Source: Streptomyces sp. Root1304 (GTDB taxonomy: Bacteria; Actinomycetota; Actinomycetes; Streptomycetales; Streptomycetaceae). Taken from it: DNA of 64,000 nt. Shown here piece after piece: positions 44,856 through 53,158 of the stretch. Below the pieces are notes generated by a model. That model saw nothing but the letters and a program-made list of their open reading frames with translations, had not been told where the DNA came from and ran no database searches. The position numbers were made by a program, and so were the translations under genes. Location of the stretch: the NCBI RefSeq assembly GCF_001426405.1, contig NZ_LMEP01000023.1:482940-546939 (forward strand), given 5' to 3'. Every line of letters begins with the position of its first letter. The first letter of the stretch is position 1.

Positions 44856-46021
44856 ATGACGATGCACGAGCGAGGCGGCCAGGACCGGCAGCAGAGCGCG
44901 GGGATTCGACTGGCGCAACTGCTGCGCCGTTGGTGGGAGGAGGCCGGCGGCTCGTCCGGCGGTGCCCGGCCGACGCAGCAGGCGCTCGCTTCGAGGCTGG
45001 GGGTCGACCAGACGACCCTGTCGCGCTATCTGAACCCGAGGCACACGTCGACCGCCTCTCTGCGGGTGGTCGACAACCTGCACGCCCAGTTGCGCGCCCC
45101 TGCGGCGGAACTCGAACAGGCACGGGCACTGTGCCGCGCCGCGTGGCGGGAGAACAGCCGACAGCGGGAGGCTGAGGGCGGGGGAGACGCCCCCGCCACG
45201 CCGACGGACGGGACCGAGAGGAGTGCGGGAACGACCGGGACGACCTCCGGGCGCCCCGACGACGCGGGAACGAGCGCCACCGGGGCGGGGGCGCGCGGGG
45301 TGGGCGGAGAGGCAGCCGGGGTCAAGGCCGTGGCCGGGGCCAGGCCCGGAGCCGCAGCCGCCGAGCACGTATCCAGCCACACGCCCGCCCGGCTCCGCCC
45401 CCGATGGCTCCTCCCGGCCCTGTTCGTCTCGGCCGTGGCCCTGGCCTTCGCCGCCGGAGCGATGGTCCACGACCGGCTCTCCTCGGAGGACCCCGCCACC
45501 ACGGCCGCCGGTGCGCCGGGCGCCGTATCGGCGAGCGAAGCACCGTACAAATGGCCTTTGCTGCGCATGGGCGTGGAGGACCAGTTCACCCGCGCCCGCG
45601 CCCTCCAGTACCTCCTGAACGCCCGCGGCTACGACCTGCGGGCCGACGGCTTCTTCCGGCAGGACACCTGGGACGCCGTCGTGGACTTCCAGAAGCGGAA
45701 CGACCTGCAGGCCGACGGCAAGGTGGGCGAGAAGACCTGGCCCGAGCTGGTCGTGGACGTCGAGCAGGGCTCCGGTGAACTCGAGGTACGGGCCGTACAG
45801 GAGCTGCTGAACAACGTGGGCCTGGGGGCACGGCGGTCTCGGGCAGGTTCACCGCGGTGACCACGGACGACCTCAAGTACTTCCAGCGTACGCACGCTCT
45901 GCCGGAGACCGGCCGCGTGGACGCGGACACCTGGCTGGCCCTGCTGGTGAATCAGCAGGCCCCCGTCAAGGCGCCGGAGTACCAGAGGGCGACGAGCCCG
46001 CAGTCCTCCGCTCCCGTGTAG
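44856..46021 (+). CDS. Membrane-anchored HTH protein with two peptidoglycan-binding repeats, frameshifted
   Basis: The ATG at 44856 has GGGGAGG seven bases upstream. The protein has an XRE-like helix-turn-helix (about 40-70, QQALASRLGVDQTTLSRYLN) and an Ala/Gly/Thr-rich linker. One membrane span (about 186-206) and a PG_binding_1 repeat (RARALQYLLNARGYDLRADG to GKVGEKTWPEL) follow. The frame then ends early at 45860. In the other frame, bases 45829-46021 continue a second repeat (TAVTTDDLKYFQRTHALPETG) to a TAG. One missing base in the G5 run at 45824-45828 explains this, giving 388 residues when restored. The intact form would be a cytoplasmic DNA-binding domain linked to an external wall sensor. 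Confidence 0.75.
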
Positions 46022-46130
46022 GGCGAAGGTCTCGGGAGGAGGACGGGCCGCCCGAGCGCGGAACAACGACCCCTGTCATGCCCTCCCGCTCGTACGGCCT
46101 TCATGCAGTGGAGCATAACCCCAGGTCAGG

Positions 46131-46159
46131 GCCCTGCAATGCAGGGCGCATCGATGCGC
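46131..46159. promoter_or_regulatory. Two adjoining perfect palindromes
   Basis: GCCCTGCA A TGCAGGGC (46131-46147) and GCGCATCGATGCGC (46146-46159) abut in the 297-bp region before the small secreted protein gene. They may be operator sites or a paired-hairpin leader; no gene is seen in 46022-46318. Confidence 0.45.
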
Positions 46160-46318
46160 CTCGGGCAGCGACCGGATCGGCTTCCCCTCACACCGCCGAT
46201 CCGGCAATGCTGGTTCTGCGGCCGGCACCCCGGACAGCACGCCCCCTCGGTGGGCGACGCGTCCAGGGCTTCGTCACGGTCCGCGTTCCCGCCAGCAGTC
46301 CGCCCGAAGGGGGCACCC

Positions 46319-46669
46319 ATGTCCGCTGTCCGCAAGACCGTCACCGCCGCTCTGTCGACCGTCGTACTCGCAGGAGGACTCGCCCTCGGCGTAGCCGCCC
46401 CGGCGAACGCGGCCGGCTGCCCGTCCTCCGCCGCCCCGGTGATCAACGGTGCGTCGGCGAGCTGGAGCCTGCGCTGCTCCGGCAACAACGTGACGGTGTC
46501 CGGCTGGCTCCAGGACACCAGCATGGACGGCAAGTGCGCCAAGGTCCGCATCAACGCCGGCAACGGCCAGTACAAGGCAGAGACCGCGTGCAACTCCGGT
46601 GTCCGCAAGCAGTTCTCGTTCACCTTCAAGGGCACGAAGACGGCACAGGTACGCCTCGCGACGGTCTGA
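46319..46669 (+). CDS. Small secreted protein, unknown function
   Basis: This 116-residue protein has a clear Sec signal peptide (MSAVRKTVTAALSTVV, cleavage near ANA-AG at about 32) and a mature part of about 85 residues with four Cys (CPSSAAP, LRCSGNN, GKCAKV, TACNSG), probably two disulfides. The mature part is basic and beta-rich. No family is recognised. The ATG at 46319 has GAAGGGGG about six bases upstream. It is followed after 33 bp by the L,D-transpeptidase-like gene. Confidence 0.8.
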   Translation: MSAVRKTVTAALSTVVLAGGLALGVAAPANAAGCPSSAAPVINGASASWSLRCSGNNVTVSGWLQDTSMDGKCAKVRINAGNGQYKAETACNSGVRKQFSFTFKGTKTAQVRLATV

Positions 46670-46702
46670 CCACCTGATCACCCGACCATCCAAGGGAGAG
46701 AC

Positions 46703-47293
46703 ATGATCATGAACAGCAGCAGCGGACGTCGCCTGCGCGGAGCCGTGATCGCCTCGGCCGCGGCCACCGTGCTGGCCCTGGCGCCGGCCGCCCTCGCCCA
46801 GGGGGCCGCGGTCGCGCCGCCGAAGCCCGCGGACGCGCCGACCACCCTGGTCTTCGACAAGAACCAGAGCGACCCGACCGACTCGCGCCTGTCCGTCTTC
46901 AGGGGCACGAAGCTCTGGGCCACCTACCGGGCGGGGTCGGGCCTCAAGGACAAGGACGACTGCGCACGCGCCAGGGGCTGGCTGCCGAACGGCAACTGGA
47001 AGATCAAGCTCAAGACGCCCACGTACAACGGCAACCTCATCAAGGGCTACGCGATCCAGCTCGAGGACATGAAGTGCTCCAAGGGCACGCTGACCCGCAC
47101 GGAGATGTTCATCCACTCCGAGATGAACCGGGACGGCAGCGCGGGCAGCACTGAGCGGCGCCGCTGGGACGGCGCCGGCGACTACAAGTCCAACGGGTGC
47201 GTGAAGCTGAATCCCACGGACATCAAGAAGATGTTCCGGCTCTTCAACCGCGAGGAGATCGGCTGGCCGACCCACCTGCGCGTGGTGTCCTGA
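46703..47293 (+). CDS. Secreted L,D-transpeptidase-like (YkuD) protein
   Basis: This 196-residue exported protein has a signal peptide (cleavage near ALA-QG, about 32). The late motif FIHSEMNRDG followed by KSNGCVKL matches the His and S-x-G-C catalytic block of YkuD L,D-transpeptidases, which cross-link meso-DAP residues in the wall. The N-terminal half of the domain is short compared with typical Ldt proteins, so substrate or activity may differ. Two ATG codons (46703, 46709) follow AAGGGAGAG. It is probably co-transcribed with the preceding small secreted protein gene. Confidence 0.72.
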   Translation: MIMNSSSGRRLRGAVIASAAATVLALAPAALAQGAAVAPPKPADAPTTLVFDKNQSDPTDSRLSVFRGTKLWATYRAGSGLKDKDDCARARGWLPNGNWKIKLKTPTYNGNLIKGYAIQLEDMKCSKGTLTRTEMFIHSEMNRDGSAGSTERRRWDGAGDYKSNGCVKLNPTDIKKMFRLFNREEIGWPTHLRVVS

Positions 47294-47306
47294 CCCGGGT
47301 GGGTGT

Positions 47307-47353
47307 AAGGGGCGCCGGTTCCGTCCTCGGCCGGAGGAGAACCGGCGCCCCTT
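47307..47353. terminator. Bidirectional hairpin terminator
   Basis: AAGGGGCGCCGGTT (47307-47320) and AACCGGCGCCCCTT (47340-47353) are a perfect 14-bp stem with a 19-nt loop. It lies between convergent genes, 13 bp after the transpeptidase-like stop and 30 bp from the NUDIX-family stop. Confidence 0.85.
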
Positions 47354-47383
47354 CCGGCGTACGCAGTGAACGCGGCGGTGCCG

Positions 47384-47920
47384 TCAGTAGGTGTGCCCCA
47401 CATGGGCGAGCGCCTGCTTCAGCAGCATCCCGTGTCCGCCCGGCATCTCGCCCTGCACGGCGGCGGACGCCGCCTCCTGCGGGCTGAACCACACCAGGTC
47501 CAGGGCGTCCTGCCGCGGACGGCAGTCACCCGTCACCGGAACGATGTACGCCAGGGAGACGGCGTGTTGACGCGGATCGTGGTAGGCCGTGACGCCGGCC
47601 GTGGGGAAGTACTCGGCGACCGTGAAGGGCTGCAGGGACGCCGGTACGCGCGGGAGGGCCATGGGACCGAGGTCCTTCTCCAGGTGGCGGAGCAACGCGT
47701 CACGGACCCGCTCGTGGTGCATGACACGCCCTGACACCAGGGTGCGGCTGATCGTTCCCTCTGCGCCGATGCGCAGGAGTACTCCGATGCTGGTGACTTC
47801 GCCGCTGTCGTCCACGCGCACGGGCACGGCCTCGACGTACAGGATCGGCATCTGGGCGCGGGCGACTTCCAGCTCGTCCTTGGTCAGCCAGCCGGGCGTG
47901 GTCTCGGTCATGTCAGACAT
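47384..47920 (-). CDS. NUDIX-family (DUF4916-like) protein
   Basis: This 178-residue cytoplasmic protein matches a conserved actinobacterial family related to NUDIX hydrolases (TKDELEVARAQMPILYVEAVPV, then YIVPVTGDCRPRQDALDLVWFSPQEA). I see no standard Nudix box, so catalysis is doubtful. The ATG at 47920 is chosen; another at 47911 is possible. The gene is divergent from the MmpS-like gene across 259 bp. Confidence 0.72.
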   Translation of the reverse strand: MSDMTETTPGWLTKDELEVARAQMPILYVEAVPVRVDDSGEVTSIGVLLRIGAEGTISRTLVSGRVMHHERVRDALLRHLEKDLGPMALPRVPASLQPFTVAEYFPTAGVTAYHDPRQHAVSLAYIVPVTGDCRPRQDALDLVWFSPQEAASAAVQGEMPGGHGMLLKQALAHVGHTY

Positions 47921-48179
47921 CGCCTCATCATACTTTCCGGGCGGGGCATCGGCCCAGGTGACATGTCTGCCAGGCGGGTGGGAGTCGAGCGGATGGGGGA
48001 CCGCTCGCGTGAACGACGCAGCTGTGTCATACATCGTGATATTACGGGCATTTGGCGGCGTGTCGGCAGCCGGAGGGCAGGGGGAAGGGGGGATTCGCCC
48101 GATTCTTCCGTGCCCTCGCCTCCGAGGAACCCGGCGGTGTATAACGCAGCGCAATCCGCCATCGAACGAAAGAGCGACG

Positions 48180-48737
48180 ATGTCGTCCACGGAAGGCCCG
48201 CCGGTTCCGGAAGGGCCAGAACTCCGTGAATCCGCAACGGATTCACGGAAACGCCGCCGAGTCCTCGTGACAGCGGCCGCCGCGACCCTGCTCGTCGTGT
48301 GCGGGGCGCTCGCCGCCTACGGAACCCTCGGGTCCGGCGATCCCTCCGAGCGGGGGCATGGTCAGGCCGACGGGAACGCCATGACGGGACGGGGTCCCGC
48401 GACCGCGCAGACCGAAGTGGCGTACGAGGTCCTCGGAGAGGGCACCGCCGACATCGCCTACCGGGAGGCGGACGCCGAAGGCATCGTCAGGAACGCCCGC
48501 CTGCCGTGGCGGAAGACCGTACGCCTGCCGCAGGGCACCACTCCCGCCGTCAGCGTCACCCTCGGCGAGAAGGGCGGCCGGGCCGGCTGCGGCCTCACCG
48601 TCGCCGGCCGGCACGTCCAGCGCTCCACCGCGGAGGGCGCCTTCGGGCGCGGCAGCTGCGCGAGCACGGAATCCGACGCCGCCGCCCCCCGTTCGGCACC
48701 CGCCCCCGTCCCCACCAGCCAGCAAGGAACACCGTGA
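48180..48737 (+). CDS. MmpS-like membrane-anchored protein
   Basis: This 185-residue protein has a short Arg-rich cytoplasmic start, one membrane span (about 28-48) and an external beta-sandwich of the MmpS type (VAYEVLGEGTADIAYR, RLPWRKTVRLP, CGLTVAGR). In mycobacteria MmpS proteins assist MmpL lipid exporters; no MmpL gene is in this window. The ATG at 48180 follows AAAGAG. The stop overlaps the next gene as GTGA, linking it to the amidase. Confidence 0.7.
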   Translation: MSSTEGPPVPEGPELRESATDSRKRRRVLVTAAAATLLVVCGALAAYGTLGSGDPSERGHGQADGNAMTGRGPATAQTEVAYEVLGEGTADIAYREADAEGIVRNARLPWRKTVRLPQGTTPAVSVTLGEKGGRAGCGLTVAGRHVQRSTAEGAFGRGSCASTESDAAAPRSAPAPVPTSQQGTP

Positions 48738-49915
48738 TCCCCCAGCTCCTCGGCCGTACCGGCCGCCGCGCCGCCACCGTGGCCGGACTCGCCGCCGTCG
48801 TACTGGCCTCCACCGGCCTCACGGCATCCACCACGGCCGCCGCCCCGACACCCGAACCCGCGTCCGCCGTTACCGGCGGCGCCGTTCACGGACTGCGGAG
48901 CATCCGGCTCGACGGCACCGATCCCGCACGCCGCGCCCTGCCGGCCCGCGCCACCGAGCCGTTCAGCATGATCGGGCTCACCTGGACCGACCCCCGGGCC
49001 GAGCTCCGCGGTACGGCCGAGGTCCGCACCCGCGACCACCGCACCGGCGTCTGGTCCGCCTGGCGCGCGCTGGACCTCGACGTACGCACCCCGGAGACGG
49101 GCCTCGACAGCCGCGCCCCCGGGGTTCGAGCCGGTACCCAGCCGCTCTGGACCGGTCCGTCGAACGGCGTGCAGGTCCGGGTCGCCGCCGCATCCGGCAC
49201 CCGGACGAGCCTGCCGAAGGGCCTGCGGGTCGAACTCGTCGACCCGACGACCGACGGGGCCCGCGGGGAGGCGCGAGCCGCCACGACGCTCGCGGCGAAC
49301 GGGCAGCCGGCCGTCACCCCGCGTTCCGGCTGGGGCGCGGACGAGTCGCTGGTCCTCGACCCTCCGACGTACACGGCCGAGACGAAGGCCGTGTTCGTCC
49401 ACCACACCGCCGGTACGAACGACTACACCTGCGACCAGTCGGCCGACATCATCCGCGCGATCTTCCTCTACCACGTGCAGGGCCAGGGCTGGAACGACAT
49501 CGGCTACCAGTTCCTGGTCGACAAGTGCGGAACCGTCTTCGAGGGCCGCGCGGGCGGCATCGACAAGCCGGTCCTGGGCGCCCAGACGTACGGCTTCAAC
49601 ACCGACACCACCGGCATCGCGGTCCTCGGCAACTACAACGAGGCCGTCACCACGCAGCCGGTGCTCGACGCGATCGCGGGCGTCGCCGCGTGGAAGCTCG
49701 GCCTGTACGGGTACGACCCCGCCGGCACCGTGAACCTCGTCGCGGCGGCGGACAACGGCCTGTACAAGAAGGGCCAGGTGGTCACCCTGAACAGGATCTC
49801 GGGCCACCGCGACGGCTACCCGACGGAGTGCCCCGGCGAACACCTCTACGCGGACCTGCCGACGATCCGCCAACTGGCCCTGCCGCAGCCGGAACCGACG
49901 CAGCGGTCGTACTGA
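48734..49915 (+). CDS. Secreted N-acetylmuramoyl-L-alanine amidase (PGRP/amidase_2)
   Basis: This 393-residue exported enzyme cleaves the bond between muramic acid and L-alanine. It has a signal peptide (cleavage about 36), an N-terminal linker domain of about 150 residues, and a PGRP-type zinc amidase domain from about 195: VHHTAGTN (first His), YQFLVDKCGTVFEGR, ISGHRDGY (second His) and TECPGEHLY (Cys). The GTG at 48734 overlaps the MmpS-like stop and has AAGGAA upstream. It is convergent with the SGNH hydrolase gene. Confidence 0.92.
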   Translation: MIPQLLGRTGRRAATVAGLAAVVLASTGLTASTTAAAPTPEPASAVTGGAVHGLRSIRLDGTDPARRALPARATEPFSMIGLTWTDPRAELRGTAEVRTRDHRTGVWSAWRALDLDVRTPETGLDSRAPGVRAGTQPLWTGPSNGVQVRVAAASGTRTSLPKGLRVELVDPTTDGARGEARAATTLAANGQPAVTPRSGWGADESLVLDPPTYTAETKAVFVHHTAGTNDYTCDQSADIIRAIFLYHVQGQGWNDIGYQFLVDKCGTVFEGRAGGIDKPVLGAQTYGFNTDTTGIAVLGNYNEAVTTQPVLDAIAGVAAWKLGLYGYDPAGTVNLVAAADNGLYKKGQVVTLNRISGHRDGYPTECPGEHLYADLPTIRQLALPQPEPTQRSY

Positions 49916-50005
49916 CCGAGGGGCCGACCGCCCCGGCCGCCCCGGCCGTGACCACCGCGACGGACGGCCGGGCGGCAGCGGCGTTGCCCCGGAACAGCCG
50001 AAGGC

Positions 50006-50043
50006 GACGACGCCGGGTCTTCCGTGGAAGGCCCGGCGTCGTC
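50006..50043. terminator. Hairpin terminator between convergent genes
   Basis: GACGACGCCGGG at 50006-50017 pairs with CCCGGCGTCGTC at 50032-50043 around a 14-nt loop. It lies between the amidase and SGNH hydrolase stops. Confidence 0.8.
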
Positions 50044-50080
50044 GGTGCGGAGGCCCAGCGTCTTCGGCGCGGGTGAGGTG

Positions 50081-51610
50081 CTACACGAAGCGCTGTGCGG
50101 CCGAGCCGTTGCAGGCCTGGAGCGCCACGGCCTTGTTCGCGACCGGTTGGGTCAGGCACAGGCCGGTCGCGGTCGCCGGGCGGATCGTGCCGTCCGCGGG
50201 CCTGGTCCACTTCTGGTTCGCGCCGCCGTGGCAGTTCCACAGGATGGCGGCGCTGGGGGCGGCGATGTCACGGGAGTCCAGGCACCGGTCGTGGGACAGG
50301 CCGACGTGGAGGGAGCCGCGCTCGGAGTCGTACCACCAGGTCTGGTTGCGGCCGCCGAGACAGTCCCAGCCCACGACGGCCGTGTAGTTGCGGGAGGAAC
50401 CGCCGACGGCGTCGAGGCACTGACCGGTGGCCGCGTTCTTGATTGGCTTGAACATGTCATCCCATGCGCCGGCGTAGAGCTTCGGGGCATTGGTGGAGGC
50501 CGGGTCGGCGCACGACGCCTCGCGCAGGCCGGAGTTGTAGAACTGCGTGAAGCAGGACGCGAACGCCCCGTGGCCGGTGGCGTTGGGGTGGTACGACTGC
50601 CGGACCGAGTTCTCGTCCGGCGGGAACGATCCGTCGTAGAAGAAGCCGCGCGCCCACGTCTGCTCCGTGCACACCTCGTGCCCGTGGAACAGCCGGGACG
50701 CGTCCAGGTAGTCGGCCCCGGAGAGCTGGGCAGCCTTGCGGACGCCGCGCTCGAACACCGGGACCGCCGTGTTGCGGCCCCAGGCCGCGTCCGAGTCGTA
50801 GCCCAGGCACCCGCCGGGCAGCTTGCCGGGGAAGTTCGGGTTGTCCGCCATGTCGGGGCTGATCGGGGACGGGTAGCTCATGAGGACGAGCTTGTACGCG
50901 TCGTCCGTGTAGCCGGCGTCGCGCATGACCTTCTTGAGGTCGGTGACGGTGGCGGCGACCTTCGGGACGATGCCGTCCACACGGGCCTGCCAGCCCGGCG
51001 CGTACTTCGGCTCGCAGGTGCCCTGGCTGAGGACCCAGCGCGTGACGCAGTCCGTCATCACCGGACCGAACTGCACGTCGTCGTTGGCGCCGAGGACGAC
51101 CACCACCATCTTGACGCGGGTGTTGCGCGCCTTGATCGCGAGGTGGTCGCTCTGCACGAGCTGATCCGCGTACTGCTTCACGCCGCCGATCTTGACGTGG
51201 TACGAGGCCGCACCCGAACAGGCGATGTTCGTGGGGGCGTCGGCCGGGATGCCGGTCCGGTAGATCGCGGCGTCCTGCGAGCGGTGGCACCAGTTCGTCG
51301 GACCGTCGGTCCCGGGCCAGTACGCACCGGCGCCCTCGCCGGAGATCTCCGAGTCGCCGATCGACACGAGCGAGGTCTTCCGCTCGGCCTGCGGGCGCTC
51401 CTCGGGGCTGCCGTACAGTGCGACGGCCTCGGTCGCGCGGATCTGCTCCAGTTCGGCGGGGAGCGGCGTGGACGCCGTGCCGCCGACGACCGAGGTGGGG
51501 GCGGCCGTGGCGGGGGTGGCGTTCGCGGAGGGTACGGCGAGCGCGGCGAGGCACAGGGCTGCCGCCGCGGCGGCGGCACCCGCTCTCATTCGTGGCCTGG
51601 CGTGTGACAT
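50081..51610 (-). CDS. Secreted SGNH/GDSL hydrolase with ricin-type lectin domain
   Basis: This 509-residue exported protein has a signal peptide (cleavage about 31-37). The SGNH catalytic part shows block I SIGDSEISG with Ser87, the GANDD block (LGANDDVQF) and the late His in SYHPNATGHG. From about 385 a ricin B-type beta-trefoil follows (GQCLDAVGG, QTWWYD, CLDSRD, NQKW, GLCLTQ), which binds carbohydrate. It probably de-esterifies a polysaccharide or lipid outside the cell. The ATG at 51610 has GGGAGG four to five bases upstream. Confidence 0.9.
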   Translation of the reverse strand: MSHARPRMRAGAAAAAAALCLAALAVPSANATPATAAPTSVVGGTASTPLPAELEQIRATEAVALYGSPEERPQAERKTSLVSIGDSEISGEGAGAYWPGTDGPTNWCHRSQDAAIYRTGIPADAPTNIACSGAASYHVKIGGVKQYADQLVQSDHLAIKARNTRVKMVVVVLGANDDVQFGPVMTDCVTRWVLSQGTCEPKYAPGWQARVDGIVPKVAATVTDLKKVMRDAGYTDDAYKLVLMSYPSPISPDMADNPNFPGKLPGGCLGYDSDAAWGRNTAVPVFERGVRKAAQLSGADYLDASRLFHGHEVCTEQTWARGFFYDGSFPPDENSVRQSYHPNATGHGAFASCFTQFYNSGLREASCADPASTNAPKLYAGAWDDMFKPIKNAATGQCLDAVGGSSRNYTAVVGWDCLGGRNQTWWYDSERGSLHVGLSHDRCLDSRDIAAPSAAILWNCHGGANQKWTRPADGTIRPATATGLCLTQPVANKAVALQACNGSAAQRFV

Positions 51611-51690
51611 GAAGCCTCCCGGGTTGGTGTTACCCCCGGTATCTACTAGTCGGTAGGCGCCCCTGGGAAGCCCTCGGACATGACAACTGC

Positions 51691-52347
51691 TCAACTTCTC
51701 CGGATCTCCCCAACAGCGGGATCCCCGGGCTCGGTGGCGGCGTCCGTGCCGAGCAGGGGCCGGAGCGCGCCGAGAGCCGCGCCGACGCAGATGTCCCGCA
51801 ACTGGGTGCGGGTGCAGGTCTCATGGCTCAGCCAGTCGACGCTGAGCACCTGGACGAAGACCAGCCAGCTCTTGAGTACGCCGGATACGGCCGCGCGGGT
51901 GGTGTCGTCGGTGAGCGGAAGTACGGCCAGGAGTCCGGCGCGGAGCGCGTCGAGCTCGTTGTTCATGATCGTCTGGATGACGGGGTCGCCCGCCAGGACC
52001 CGGTTCGCGGTGAGGACGGCGTTGCGGTTCGCCGTGAAGTAGTCGAGGTGGACGTCCATGCCCTGGACGAGCTGTTCCGTCAGGGAGCGCTCGGGGTCGA
52101 ATCGCGTCTCGGCGAGCAACTGGTCCGCCGCCTGCTGGTAGACGGCCGCGAAGAGCGCGTGCTTGCTGGGGAAGTGACGGTAGAGCAAGGCCCGTGAGAC
52201 ACCGGCCTGTTCGGCGACCTCCTCCATCAGGACGTCGGCGTAGGGATGCGTGGCGAAGAGCCGCGCGCCGACGGCGAGAAGCTGGGCGCGGCGGTCGGCG
52301 GGGGTGAGTCGCTTGCGAGGAGGCACGGCTCGAAGCCTAGTTGACAT
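51691..52347 (-). CDS. TetR-family transcriptional regulator
   Basis: This 218-residue repressor type has an N-terminal TetR helix-turn-helix (about 20-60: RRAQLLAVGARLFATHPY, VAEQAGVSRALLYRHF) and a helical ligand-binding domain. The only suitable ATG (52347) lies inside the left arm of the inverted repeat and has no ribosome binding site, so a leaderless transcript is likely. It is divergent from the DUF4345 gene, which it probably controls together with itself. Confidence 0.88.
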   Translation of the reverse strand: MSTRLRAVPPRKRLTPADRRAQLLAVGARLFATHPYADVLMEEVAEQAGVSRALLYRHFPSKHALFAAVYQQAADQLLAETRFDPERSLTEQLVQGMDVHLDYFTANRNAVLTANRVLAGDPVIQTIMNNELDALRAGLLAVLPLTDDTTRAAVSGVLKSWLVFVQVLSVDWLSHETCTRTQLRDICVGAALGALRPLLGTDAATEPGDPAVGEIRRS

Positions 52348-52387
52348 GTGTCTACTGGGGCGAGCAACGTAGTAGACACACGTCAAC
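52340..52387. promoter_or_regulatory. TetR operator candidate: 17-bp inverted repeat
   Basis: GTTGACATGTGTCTACT (52340-52356) and AGTAGACACACGTCAAC (52371-52387) are complementary at 16 of 17 positions with a 14-bp spacer. It fills the divergent spacer between the tetR-type gene and the DUF4345 gene, and TTGAC appears at each outer end as a possible -35 element. Confidence 0.75.
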
Positions 52388-52418
52388 CAACTGTCGTCCG
52401 AGACGACCTGGAGGGGTC

Positions 52419-52832
52419 ATGGCCAAGGCTCTGCGCGTACTCACACAGATGATGGGCTGGGCCTGCCTGGCGATCGGGCTGTCCCACGTCGCACTCGGCA
52501 ACGCGGCGATCCCCGGCGCCGGTTCCGCCGGCGCGACCATCGACAGCTGGGGCCGGTTCATGGGGGCGATCTTCGCCGGCTACGGACTGGCCTGGCTCTG
52601 GGCGGCACGGCAACGCCCCATCCCGGCGTCGGCGGTGCGCCGGCTCGCCGCGATCTTCCTGCTGGGCGGAGTGGGCCGACTGCTCTCACTCGCCGTGCAC
52701 GGCTGGCCCCAGTGGTTCCAGATCGCCCTGACCGTACTGGAGATCGGCCTGCCGCCGGTCTTCTTCTGGCTGGCCGACGCGGAGGAACGGACCTCGGGCA
52801 TCGACAGGGAGGGCGCGCCCGCGGCCCGATGA
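52419..52832 (+). CDS. DUF4345-family membrane protein
   Basis: This 137-residue integral membrane protein has about four hydrophobic segments; the pattern GLSHVALGNAAIPG, then DSWGRFMGAIFAGYGLAWLWAA and FLLGGVGRLLS is typical of DUF4345. No function is known for the family. The ATG at 52419 has GGAGGGG about five bases upstream. It is probably repressed by the divergent TetR through the inverted repeat. Confidence 0.85.
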   Translation: MAKALRVLTQMMGWACLAIGLSHVALGNAAIPGAGSAGATIDSWGRFMGAIFAGYGLAWLWAARQRPIPASAVRRLAAIFLLGGVGRLLSLAVHGWPQWFQIALTVLEIGLPPVFFWLADAEERTSGIDREGAPAAR

Positions 52833-53158
52833 CGCCGTCTCCGCGAGCGGCCCATTCACGTGGATACGAGCGTCCGGGGCGCCGGCATCACGTGCGCCGG
52901 CCTCCCCGACGACGACGACGGCCCCCACGAGCTGCCCAACTGAATCTGAGACCTCGGGGGCGACGGAAAGAGGCTCTGGAATGGCCCCCGGGAGCCTACG
53001 GACGCCCTCCGGCGACGGCGCGCGAGTGCCGGGACCGACCCCCTCCCGCCAGGCGCCCACCTGCCCGCCCACACCCTCTTCGAAACGGCCCTGACCTGGT
53101 ATTTTCCCCGGATCTGCCTAGGCTGGGGGCTTCACCGAAGACACCGTTGGGGGACTTC
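52833..53158. other. Intergenic region upstream of the GyrB-like gene
   Basis: No gene is seen in these 326 bp. TAGGCT at 53119-53124, 35 bp before the start codon, resembles a Streptomyces -10 box; the -35 match is poor. Confidence 0.35.

Noticed and set aside
47384..47920. Active Nudix hydrolase
   Set aside because: The family relationship is visible, but no G-x5-E-x7-R-E-x2-E-E box is present, so catalytic activity is not claimed.
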